Source: Euglena gracilis (Eukaryota > Euglenida > Euglenophyceae > Euglenales). From it: a stretch of DNA of 64,000 bases. The position numbers were made by a program, and so were the translations under genes. Positions 11,930 through 21,399 of this stretch are shown one piece after another. The DNA is taken from the NCBI GenBank assembly GCA_039621445.1, contig CP154954.1, forward strand, positions 11,774,716-11,838,715, given 5' to 3'. The notes under the pieces were generated by a model that searched no databases, was not told where the DNA came from, and saw only the letters and a program-made list of their open reading frames with translations. Positions within the stretch are counted from its first letter, which is position 1. Every line of letters starts with the position of its first letter.

Positions 11930-12620
11930 GTGCTGTTGGGGTTGCCCCTTTCCGCTCGCGTCTGGTAGGGCTACGCGTGTGCTCGTGTTGTTCGTGCTGC
12001 CCCCTTCCCGCTCTCGCATGGTAGGGCTGAGCGTGTGCTTGTGTTGTTCGTGCTGCCCCCTTCCCGCTCTCGTCCGGTAGGGCTGAGCGTGTGCTTGTGT
12101 TGTTCGTGCTGCCCCCTTCCCGCTCTCGTCCGGTAGGGCTGAGCGTGTGCTTGTGTTGTTCGTGCTACCCCCTTCCCGCTCTCGTCCGGTAGGGCTGAGC
12201 GTGTGCTCGTGTTGTTAGTGCTGCCCGCTTCCCGCTCTTGTCCGGTAGGGCTGAGCGTGTGCTTGTGTTGTTCGTGCTACCCCCTTCCCGCTCTCGTCCG
12301 GTAGGGCTGAGCGTGTGCTCGTGTTGGTCGTGCTTCCCCCTTCCCGCTCTCGTCCGGTAGGGCTGAGCGTGTGCTCGTGTTGTTCGTGCTTCCCCCTTCC
12401 CGCTCTCGTCCGGTAGGGCTGAGCGTGTGCTCGTGTTGTTCGTGCTGCCCGCTTCCCGCTCTCGTCCGGTAGGGCTGAGCGTGTGCTTGTGTTGTTCGTG
12501 CTGCCCGCTTCCCGCTCTCGTCCGGTAGGGCTAAGCGTGTGCTCGTGTTGGTCGTGTTGCCCCCTTCCCGCTCTCGTCCGGTAGGGCTGAGCGTGTGCTT
12601 GTGTTGTTAGTGCTTCTGGT
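11930..12620 (+). repeat. 56 bp minisatellite in the LINE 3' region
   Basis: The word GTAGGGCTGAGCGTGTGC recurs at exact 56-base spacing from 11965 to 12581, giving twelve copies. Variation is limited to a few positions (GCTTGTG or GCTCGTG, GCTGCC or GCTACC). Array position, between the ORF2 remnant and the polyadenylation signal, indicates it is part of the element's 3' untranslated region. Confidence 0.95.
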
Positions 12621-12694
12621 TGCTTGTGTGGTTAGTTCAACGTCCTTCCCCTGATGTCTTGTTATATGCCAATGATACTCCCCTGAATTGTTAT

Positions 12695-12808
12695 ATATTT
12701 TATTTTATTTTATTTTATTCATTCTCCTCCCTTCCCGCAATAAATGCTAATTAAGCCCCTTTCGCGTTGCCTGTACCCGCCCAGGCTCACCAAACCAAAC
12801 CAAACCAA
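12695..12808 (+). terminator. LINE 3' end: TTTTA repeats, AATAAA signal and CCAAA tail
   Basis: A TTTTA microsatellite (about 12698-12720) is followed by AATAAA at 12739-12744 and then by the terminal run CACCAAACCAAACCAAACC ending at 12808. Short simple-sequence tails in place of poly(A) are known for several LINE clades. The tail abuts the right target duplication. Confidence 0.75.
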
Positions 12809-12821
12809 ATTAGAAAATTTT
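12809..12821. repeat. Target-site duplication, right copy
   Basis: ATTAGAAAATTTT, identical to 5025-5037, and directly followed by sequence colinear with unit 2 after 30837. Confidence 0.93.
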
Positions 12822-14277
12822 ACAATTTTGGTCATTTTGCAACATACATGGAAATTTTGAGCCGGAAATCACATCTTTCCACCAAGAAGGTCCAAAAACA
12901 CCACTTTTGGTATTTTGGTTGGTGGCAAGCTGGTCCTTGGCTGGGAATTCATTTGGTGAAAAATAACAAAAAAAAAACGGCAAAAATTGACGAAAAGTTT
13001 GGTCTCAGGTAAAATCTGATCCAGGATAGGAGTTTTTCTTGTCGCAATTATTTCCCAGCAGATACTGGGGGGGGGACCTGAAAAGACCCAAAAATCGCCA
13101 ATTTTGTGAATTTTAGAAATTTCGGCAAATTTGCAACAAAATAACAAAAAATCACCTCGGTTCCCTTGTAGAACGTTCAAGGAATGGCCGGAACTCATTG
13201 TGGAAGGGAAAAAATTGCGAAATTGCAGGAAAATTGCGGAAAATTACGGAAATTGTGGAATAAATTGCGGAAATCAATCCCCTCCTGTCGATAGGCCCAG
13301 CATGGGGTTTTATTTTGGGGTCTCATTTTTGGAGGGTCTTATTTGGGGGGGGGGGTTAATACCCTGGGGTTCACAGAGAAGTGGAGGGAAGGGGGCCCAG
13401 ATCGGCGAAAACTTCGCCACGTGTGAACTTCCCCTCTTCGCATGGGCGCATGGCCTGGGCCACGATTGAAGGGAAAGCCGGGGGGGCAACCTTAAGGGGC
13501 CAAATTTGTATGTTTTTAGTGGGCCAGATGCAAAATAAGCCAAAAACCTTAAAAAAGGGAGGAAAGCTTTAGGGGGGGGGCAAGGTTGTATGTGAGGAGG
13601 GTGGGGGGGGTAGCAAGCGCCTGGGATTTTTTGTTCATTTTCAGAGTAATTTCATGGCTTCGGCCGTTTTTGACCGTTTGAGGGTAAGTTTTTGAACAGT
13701 TTGTCATTTCTAGCCACTTTTAGCAACCGTTGGCTATTTTGTGGCAAAGCTTGCACAATTAAAAGCTGCTTTTAAAAATTTACGTCAATTTTAGACATTT
13801 TGAATAAATGTGTGACCCTGTTTCCTCGTCATATTGAATTTTTCAGCGTTGTATTGTGATATTTTCCATTTTTTTTTCGTTCATTTTACCATTTTTTATT
13901 ATTATTAGCAAAAAAAAGCAAAAAATGTTTACATATTTATGGAGCCAACGTATCCAGAAAGATTGCATCGGACCAGAAGAGGGGGAGGTCGTTGCACAGA
14001 ACCCTGCCCATCCTCTTGAATCCATTTCAACAATTCTTCATTTTCAGAAGGTCTTCAACTTACATGATTTGCGAGTTAACAAATCGACCACAGATACGCA
14101 CACGTCGCCGAAGCTACATTATGTAAACCAGGAAAGCTGCTTTTTTCGGCAAGAACGTACGTACAGAGAGTGGTCCAGTGCTCCATTGGTGTGCTTCTGA
14201 CAATGCGGGCTTGGGTGGGCGTGCATCCAGAAAACTGTCAGCAGCAGCACAACAGGAACTAACGTGTTGTTCCTGTA
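12822..14277. other. Unit 1 non-coding stretch, no gene seen
   Basis: Colinear with unit 2 at 30838-32297. It has degenerate GGAAATTGC-like words at 13200-13275 and a G-run cluster with TCTTATTTGGGGG at about 13310-13365. I see no protein or RNA gene. Confidence 0.6.
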
Positions 14278-14905
14278 CCTCCCGCCCCCTTGTCCAACGA
14301 CCAAACTAATGTTCGTCTCCCACTGGGGGGGGGGGGCGGTCGCTAAAATGGCCAATGTTCGTCTCCGACCAGGGGGGGTGGTCGTTAGACAAGGGGGGTG
14401 GAGCCCAAGTTGGAGGAAAATTTACCATAGATAGGGGTATATGGCCATTTTTGGGCTGTTTTTGGCCATTTATGCTATTTCTTGACTACGGTTGGCCACT
14501 TTTGGCCATTTTTGGACATTTTTGGGGCACTTTTGGGAATTTTTAGGCAATTTTTGACCGTTTTTCGCCATGTTTGGTCGCTTTTGGCCACTTTTGGCAA
14601 CTGTTGGCCACACTTTGGCCCACTTTGCCCATTTTTGGCCACTTTAGGCTGTTTTTGGCTACGTTTGGCCATTTTTGCCTTATTTTTGCTATTTTTGGCA
14701 ACTTTTTGGGCACTTTTGGCCATCCTTTGGCCATTTTAGGCCATTTTGGGCTATTTTTGACTGTTTTTAGCCAACTTTTAGCCATTTTGGCCGAACCAAC
14801 CATCGTATACAAAAAGATCGTCTCTGACCGGGGGGGGGGGGGGGGGTCGTTAGACAAGCCCGGTCGTTAGACAAGCCCGGTCGTTGGACAAGGGGGGGGG
14901 GGGGG
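14278..14905. mobile_element. TA-flanked inverted-repeat element (family A), unit 1 copy
   Basis: The left end CCTCCCGCCCCCTTGTCC continues into AACGACC. The right end reads GGTCGTTGGACAAGGGGG plus further G. Their reverse complements match over CCCCCTTGTCCAACGACC. TA lies immediately outside both ends (14276-14277 and 14906-14907), as for Tc1/mariner-type insertions. Inner ends repeat GGTCGTTAGACAAG two more times on the right and once on the left. The 628 bp body is mostly GGCCATTTTTGG-like repeats with no transposase, so it would be a non-autonomous element. Unit 2 has the same element at 32298-32925. Confidence 0.7.
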
Positions 14906-15800
14906 TAAGAGGACAAGACACCCGCCTGCGCTAGGGCGGCAGCGGCGAGCGCGTTCGACTGTGTGAGGGGGCTTCTAAGGCAGCCAGCCCAGCGTTGGAA
15001 ACAAGACCACCGGCCAACTAACCAACTAACCAATGGTTTAAGGAGCCCCCCCCCTCAAAAAAAACGGTGGTGTGACGGTATATCAGTGTAGCATAAAAGA
15101 ACGAGGAGATTAAAAGCTAAGCAGGACCCCACAAAATAGGAATTGGCTCCTACAAATCGGAGGGATAAAAAAAGGCACAAGTTGCTCCTTCAATTATTCT
15201 GCCCCAGTTTTAGAAAAAAATATTCTGACAATGCATTGTTAATGTATAATATTTTTTCGTTCATTTGGGAGAATCCCGGATGTGTGTGTATTTTCCTGTT
15301 GAGAAATACCACAAGATACATTTCCATGATGGTGGCAAGGGTAAAACTCTGATATCAAACCAGCCAATCACCGGCAACGGATTTCTTTTTTTGCTTTTGA
15401 GGGGCAATACAGACCAAAAAACACGCAAAAATCGGCAGAAAAAATGCTGGCTAGCACAATATTTAGAAAAAATTGATTTTTTTTGCATCCTTGGACAGTA
15501 TTTTTTTGCAGTTTCTATTTTTTTTTCAACTACCCAGTTCGAACCCAGCAGCCTCTTTCGAGCCAGCCGAAATTTTCCATCCGCACCCGGGCGTCCTCAG
15601 GCGACGCCTTGTTTCCAAATTTCTGTTCTTGTGAGCTTCAGCCTCTTTGGCGATGCTTGGGTCTTCCTGCCTGCGATACTCCAACATGGCAGCTGTCGGA
15701 ATGTGTCCAACTCCCAGGCAGAGGGGGGGATGGAACCACCCGGAATGCATACCTCATCCCAGGGGTCGAATATGTGTCATATTTGTGAAATGATAGGATG

Positions 15801-16180
15801 AACCCCCCCCCAAAATAACACCCCCTGGTGTATTATTTTTTCGCCCGGAGTCCCGGCCCGAGGAGGGGCGGTTTTATTTGGGGGGGGGGGTATTATTTTC
15901 GAAATTTTTCGAAGTCCCATTGGAGCCAAAAAAAGCGCCAAAACCCCCCCTTTGGGGTCATTTTTTGTACTTTCTATTGCAATTTATCATTTTTTGGAGG
16001 TCAGATGATCCAGAAAAATCGAATTTTTTTTCGTAATTTGTTGTCAGAGATTGTGATTTTTACCTACATTTTCAGGTTTAAATCCGGGCCTTCGGCCCAG
16101 AACCGGGGGGGGGGGGGGTATTATTTCAGTCGCCAAAGTCAGACCCCGAGGAGGGGGGTATTATTTGGGGGGGGGGGGGT
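15801..16180. mobile_element. C/G-run-terminated inverted-repeat element (family C)
   Basis: The left end reads AACCCCCCCCCAAAATAACA. The right end reads GGTATTATTTGGGGGG plus more G then TT, its near inverse. Internal copies of TATTATTTGGGG appear at about 15875-15900 and 16110-16125. Unit 2 keeps the left end (from about 33831) but has lost the right half, where TTCTTCTTTT repeats replace it. The flanks are not a clean TA pair. Non-coding. Confidence 0.5.
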
Positions 16181-16557
16181 TACACTCATGTTCAATTTCT
16201 GAGTAGCTTTATTTTTTTTCAATCCGATCATTTTTTGGACATTTTAAACTCTTCTTCTTTCAAGCCTTTCTGTGATGATTAATTAGAAATCTAGGCGGAT
16301 TTTTTCCCCTCCGCCCAGGTTCTGGGAAAGAAATGTCTCATCCAGCCTTCTTACTGCAAAATAAATCAAACTCTTCGATGGGGGGGCCCGAGGCTGGAAG
16401 AAGGCAGCTGGCTGGTGGACCCTCCCAGCCAGGGATGAGGTGCCCTCTAGCTTAAGTGATGCCTTGCCTGGAATGCGAGAGACACCTCCTTAAACAAAGA
16501 GGGAAATGGACAGATATGGAGACATGGGTCATGAGCGATGAGCGGATGGGGCGTTTA

Positions 16558-16636
16558 CACCTGGCATGGGCACGGCAATAGCAACCAGGGCACGGGTTCT
16601 TAGTAGAGACTGTATGACAGCTGCAAGCCTCGCATC
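16558..16636 (-). other. Cysteine-rich finger fragment, minus strand
   Basis: The translated minus strand gives C-x2-C-x10-C-P-G-C-x-C-x2-H-x2-C, within the open frame 16452-16685. The matching part of unit 2 (about 34424-34498) keeps every cysteine. The spacing is very close to the finger in the LINE ORF1-like region at 6831-6911. It may be a remnant of a related retroelement ORF1 or of an unrelated zinc-binding protein. No further domain is visible around it. Confidence 0.4.
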
Positions 16637-16854
16637 GTTGCTGAGAGGTGGTCATTAGGACGATAATCAGAACATGGGTTACCATTTGTTGTTATCCGTA
16701 ATTATCCACAAATATCCGTAATTGCAACAGTGCCTGTGCTGACTGGGGACATCCAACCAGAAATTGCTGCAACCAATGAGAACAGAAAGATTGATTGCAA
16801 TATCGACTCAGAAATGCCCACAATAAAAAATTGTCACTGAAAAATGAGTAAGCC

Positions 16855-17180
16855 GTCCAAAAGCAGCCAGAAACAGCTGGAAAGCAGCGAAGCGGCCTGA
16901 AAAAAAAAAGGCACAAAAGACCAAATCAAATCAAAAAACATATCCAAATATCCACAAAACGGCTGAAAGCGGCCAGAAACAGCCAGAAATGGCCAAAATG
17001 TGGGCTGAAAATGGGAAGCAGCTGAAACAGTCAGAAGTCGTCAAAAGTGACCAAATGCAACCAAAAGCAGGCAGAAATGGCCAAAAGTGTCAAAAGAAGC
17101 AGTCAAAAAAGTAGCCAAAGCATCCAGATGAAGCAGCAAAAAGTGGCCCATAATTGCCAAAAATGGCCTTAACAATCAAA
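16855..17180. repeat. GGCCAAAA/CAGCCAGAAA simple repeat
   Basis: Degenerate purine-rich words such as GGCCAAAA, CAGCCAGAAA and CAGTCA recur throughout. Unit 2 has the same at 34695-35030. Open frames here code for lysine- and glutamine-rich low-complexity chains and are not taken as genes. The adjoining 17180-17290 repeats TATCCGTAGTTATCCG. Confidence 0.7.
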
Positions 17181-17383
17181 ATTTTGGTGTATCCGTAGTT
17201 ATCCGCAGTTATTCATATTGAGGGTTTTTGGGCTTATCGTAGCTATCCGTAATCATCCGTAGTTATCTGTTTCGGTATGAGCCCATCCCTGACACACACC
17301 ACTGCAAAATCTTTTGTAGAAAAAAAACAACAGAGGAGGCAAAAAAATTCTTTGGTCAAATAATGGTCTGTGCTTCAAATCAT

Positions 17384-17557
17384 GACCCAGCTACTGGAAT
17401 ATTTGGTCAATTTGTGTCAGAGGATGAATGAATTGGAACTTTAAAATGAAATACAATGCAAATATCAACCAATATCTGTCTGTCTGTCTGCCCCTCTGTC
17501 TTGTATATAAATCAGGGATAGGGTTAGGGTTGGAGTAAAAAAAAAAAACGTGTTGTG
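17384..17557 (+). mobile_element. 174 bp element with telomere-like repeats, recent insertion
   Basis: Unit 2 reads TTCAAATCATTAATGTCTTGG without interruption at about 35226-35246. Unit 1 has about 174 bp more, flanked by TCAT on both sides (17380-17383 and 17558-17561). The element starts GACCCAGCTACTGG. It carries a CTGT run (about 17476-17492), then GGGATAGGGTTAGGGTT, a 12-base A run and ACGTGTTGTG. Close copies sit at 18415-18588 and 36089-36263, where three TTAGGG-like units are seen. It encodes nothing. Confidence 0.8.
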
Positions 17558-18414
17558 TCATTAATGTCTTGGAAACAACCACTCCAAATTAAATGTGGGA
17601 GTTTGACGCCACATATGAATTATGCATTACAGAATCAGAAGCCAGGCTCATTGTCTTGTGGGCGGACGATGGTGGGTAGATTGAAGGTCAGCTATCACGG
17701 GGGAGGTGGGTTCGCAAAAGGGCTCCCAGCAAACTGGTCCGCAGCGTGGCGTGCTCCTGCTCCACTGCACCCATCGGGTTCGTTGCACCGGTCTTCGTTC
17801 TTGCAACATGCATCAAATAAACACCATGGCAAACCGGAGCTATCTAGACTTCCGTTCTTCCCAACTCTCCTCTGGACTGAAAAGGGTCTTATAATTTCGG
17901 GGGGGGGGGGGACCTTTGCACAGCTTTCGACGTTCAGCGTTCAAAAATATCAGCACATCGATTCTGCCTGTGCTCCATGGATGTTTTTTTGGTGCGAGGT
18001 ATGCGTATAAAAACGGTGCTGGTTCGGGTGGATTATTTCACATCAAAAACAGCTGCAATCCGGGCATTAGCGCTTCTGGGAGGTCCTTCTTTGGAAACGA
18101 GAGGTGAACATTACTGTGGCCCCTCGTTCTGCAGTGTCTGGGCTGTTTGTGACAAAGGCTGACTGGCCGCAACAGGGGTGGGGGGGGGGGCGACCTTCCT
18201 CCCTCTCTCTCACCCAGAGAACTTCGCAATTACTCAGTTGCATCAGAATGGAGAAAACGAGAAACGACCTTCTGCAGCAGCAAAGGCGCGAACAAAAAGT
18301 TCGCTGTTGACAGGCAGCAGAGAAATATGAAAAATGGACGAAAACGTATCTTGTTAACTCAGAACCGCATAACAGGCAAACGTTACATTGGAAGTTGGGA
18401 ATTACAAAGTGGCA

Positions 18415-18588
18415 TGACCCAGCTACTGGATTATTTGGTCAATTTGTGTCAGAGGATGAATGAATTGGAACTTTAAAATGAAATACAATGCACATATCAA
18501 CCAATATCTGTCTGTCTGTCTGCCCCTCTGTCTTGTATATAAATCAGGGTTAGGGTTAGGGTTGGAGTAAAAAAAAAAAACGCGTTGT
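18415..18588 (+). mobile_element. 174 bp telomere-repeat element, second copy in unit 1
   Basis: Same order as 17384-17557: GACCCAGCTACTGG, CTGT run, GGGTTAGGGTTAGGGTT, A run, CGCGTTGTG. Unit 2 has it at the matching place, so this copy predates the duplication. Confidence 0.8.
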
Positions 18589-20080
18589 GTTTCACGGTTG
18601 TGTTTTGTCAGTGTTTGTGCCAAAAATAGCCAAAACCCCGCCTCCAGCAGGGGACCCCAAGGGCCTTGGGGTCCCCCCACCAACCTACCAGGCCTTCCCA
18701 TATTACTGGGGGCGCAGAATTTTAGTTCAAAATTTTCTTTGCGGGCTTGTGGGGGGTCGACCCCCTATCTGGTCGACCATCCCCACCAGGTCTTCCCATG
18801 CTTCCTATGGGTCGACCACCCCACCCACCACCCATTACCCATTGGGTTTCAGGGATTCCCGAAAGCCCTGGCACACCCACCAACCCTACCCCTCCCTCTC
18901 ACTCGTTGTGTCTCGCATTATTTGTCTGCCTGCTTGTCTGTCTCAGCAACACGTGCAACACACCCTCTGTGCCGGAACAGCCAATTCCAATGAACACACC
19001 CAGAATCATCCAGGGTTATTTTTTGATGGAAGCGCCCTTCCAAATGCTCTTCCAAAAAAAGAATCGTGGTTTTCCCCACATCCCACTGAGGTTGTCCTGT
19101 TTTATGGTATTAAAGCAATTCAATTAAAAAAAAGTATAAAAAATAAAGCATCAGAATCAGAAATCAGAAAGAGAATGGGGGGAGATAAGAAAGGTGATAG
19201 ACAATGAGAGTGGCTGGAAAGGAGTAGAAACACATGTGAACTTGTAGCAGGAGGGGCGACCTAAAAAGAATGCAGCAAACATGGCTGGCACGGTGGCTAT
19301 ATAGTTACCGAGGCTGTGATTTGGAGAAGGGGAGGAGGGAAACCTGGGAATAGCCGACCCGGGAATAGCCGACCACTGGAATATAAAGGCCAAAGCCATA
19401 TTGGCCTCAACAGCCCTTTCCAACAGTGGGTGGTTGGGTGCCAAACTGACTTGAAATGCCAGGAGCACGCATATTTTTATTGACTTTGGCGTAACTCGCA
19501 CAAAAACTTTTTTGGTTGGTCTGCGCAAACACACACACGCCCGGAGTTTGATTTCTTCGCCAGAGCTTCCAGAACCTTGAGAACTTGGATCGAGGGGCAG
19601 CACGAGTGTGACAGATCCGAGCAAATTCTCTTTCTGAGGGCTTTCACTTCCTGCTTTGGCCAAATTTCTTGCTTTTTCCAGCTTTTTGTTTTATTTCTGC
19701 ATGGCACAAAATCCCCAGCGTGCACGACTGGCCCGGAACTCACACACACGCGCGCGCGCGCACACACGCACCCTAGAACTATTATTTCTCTCTCGCTTCT
19801 CCATAGAAATTTTGAGGAACGTTTTATATTAACCTGCCTCAGGGTTTATCACAAAAATAAGGATCCCGAGGAGGCTACCTCTGTACCTGGAGGAGTAGGC
19901 AACCAGGCTCAGAAAGGCTCCACGGAGGAAGGCTCCGGGGGGGCTCCCAGAGCAGCAAAAAATCAGTTTTGCCACAGCATGGTTGGACGTCGGGAAACAC
20001 TCAGAGGTCGACGTTAACGTTAAGAATTACATTTGTTAACTTAAAGAGAGTTAAATTTAGTAGAAACTTGGAAGGAGAAG
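18589..20080. other. Unit 1 stretch without recognised gene
   Basis: Colinear with 36264-37757. Long open frames on both strands (18587-19207 plus, 19157-19663 minus) are kept in both units. Their proteins match no family I know, overlap each other and begin inside a repeat, so I do not call them. A CA/CG dinucleotide tract is at about 19740-19768. Confidence 0.45.
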
Positions 20081-20082
20081 GT

Positions 20083-20160
20083 GACTGTAGCTCAGTAGCT
20101 CAGTGGAAAGAGGGTCTGTCCGATACAACCAGGTTTCTCAGGGGCCGGGTCCAGGCCAGG
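20083..20160 (+). other. tRNA-like A-box sequence, possible SINE head
   Basis: GTAGCTCAGTAGCTCAGTGG followed by AAAGAGGGTCTGTCCGATA resembles the D-arm and A box of a tRNA gene, with the TAGCTCAG part duplicated. A weak B-box candidate (GGGTTCTC in unit 2, GGTTTCTC here) follows. Unit 2 has the same at about 37760-37838. I cannot fold a complete cloverleaf, so this is at best a tRNA-derived repeat. Confidence 0.25.
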
Positions 20161-20942
20161 GCCCATGTCCAGGTCCATGTGCAGACTGTACCCTCTGGTA
20201 TGTGGTAAACTGAGAGCACGTCGCGGCTCACGCCCACCGGCGCCACTAGGTCCATGATTCATCCTCAAAGCCCCCGCCACTTGTCCCGTGGATTTTTTTA
20301 GTCAAAATACATGTTTGCAGGTTTGTTGCAGCCAACAAGTCCCGGTGTAGCAACAGCCACCGCCTCCCCCCCCCCCAGGCACAGCCAAAATTTCACACTT
20401 TAGGACCATTTTCATGGAAAAACATCGAAAAATGAAACAATTTTGGGTGAGTGAGGGGGGCTGTGCCTCCTCCCCCTCCCCCCCCCCCTCCCCCTCTTCC
20501 TCACTGAACCACCAGGGTGCAGCCAAAAATTCACCCATTTTTGCCCATCTCCCTTGCACACTTCCCAATTACATACTTTAAACAATTTGACCTGCTGAAA
20601 ACAAGAAAAAAAGGTAGCTGTTCGGTTTGATGAGGCAAACAAAACAAGCAGGAGATTTTCCACAACTTCAGCTGAAGGGATGGATTGCGCAAATGCGTTA
20701 AACTGACCATGTGCACATTTGCGCAGACCAACCATTTGAGTATTTGTGCAAAATGGTCGATGTGCGCATTTGCGCACACCGACTACCTGCGTTTATTTAT
20801 GCCAAATGGTGTGTAATTTTGCGCAAATCGACCACTTGTGGGTTTTTTACTTGAAAAAAATAAACAAATGGTCGATATGCCCAATTTTGCACACGAACCT
20901 TCAGTTCACAAGTAAGACCTGAAAATCTGACATACGCACAAA

Positions 20943-21345
20943 CACCCCCGAATATGAACCCCCCTGTTTTTATATTTGGATGGAAATTTCAAAACCCCCA
21001 GGGGGGTTTAATATTTGGGGGGGTTATATTCGATCGGAAAAATCAACTTCCTGGCGGGATCCAGTAGGAACTTTTTCGGTCCAAAATAACAAACACACCC
21101 ACCCTTGGGGGTCCTAATATCTCACCTTTCAGGCGAAGAAGCAATTTTCACACATTTTTGGTAAAAATTGCTCCCAAATCTGCCAAAAATCACAATTTCA
21201 GGAGAGTTTTTGTCGAAATATTTTCCTTCCAGCGCTTCGCGCCGGAGGGTAGTTTTATATTCGGGCGGGATTTCAAGGCTTTCAGGAGGAGTTATATTTG
21301 GGGGGGATTTGTATTTGGGGGGGGGGGTTATATTTGGGGGGGGGG
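20943..21345. mobile_element. C/G-run-terminated element (family E), unit 1 copy
   Basis: The left end reads ACCCCCGAATATGAACCCCC. The right end has GTTATATTTGGGGGG then TATTTCAG, the approximate inverse. Several extra TTATATTTGGGGG copies extend to 21396. In unit 2 (38629-39049) the left end is CCCAAATATAAACCCCCC, a better inverse match. It resembles family C in design but with AAATATAA instead of AAATAA. Confidence 0.45.
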
Positions 21346-21399
21346 TATTTCAGTCCATTATTTGTATTTGGGGGGGGGTTATATTTGGGGCGGGGGTAT

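Larger units (their letters stand above)
5038..12808 (+). mobile_element. Full-length but decayed LINE (non-LTR) retrotransposon with RNase H
   Basis: This 7771 bp insertion interrupts unit 1. Unit 2 has the intact empty site, and a 13 bp target duplication flanks the element. In order it holds a structured 5' region, a cysteine-rich ORF1-like region, an APE-type endonuclease, a reverse transcriptase with motifs A, B and C, an RNase H domain, a CCHC finger, a 56 bp minisatellite, an AATAAA signal and a tail of CAAAC/CCAAA repeats. Presence of both APE endonuclease and RNase H is known from I, Tad and related clades; I cannot assign the clade by eye. Reading frames are broken by frameshifts and stops at several places, so this copy is unlikely to be active, although some breaks could be sequencing errors. 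Confidence 0.95.

Noticed and set aside
12869-13198. Minus-strand 109-codon frame after the LINE
   Set aside because: AT-rich, unrecognised, and altered by frame-changing differences in unit 2.
14475-14870. Overlapping frames over GGCCATTTTTGG repeats
   Set aside because: Simple-repeat translation; the same bases give repetitive chains on both strands.
18587-19663. 206-codon plus frame and 168-codon minus frame, kept in length in unit 2
   Set aside because: The frames overlap each other, the first begins inside a mobile element, changes between units are mostly amino-acid changing, and neither resembles a known family. Conservation of length follows from the recent duplication.
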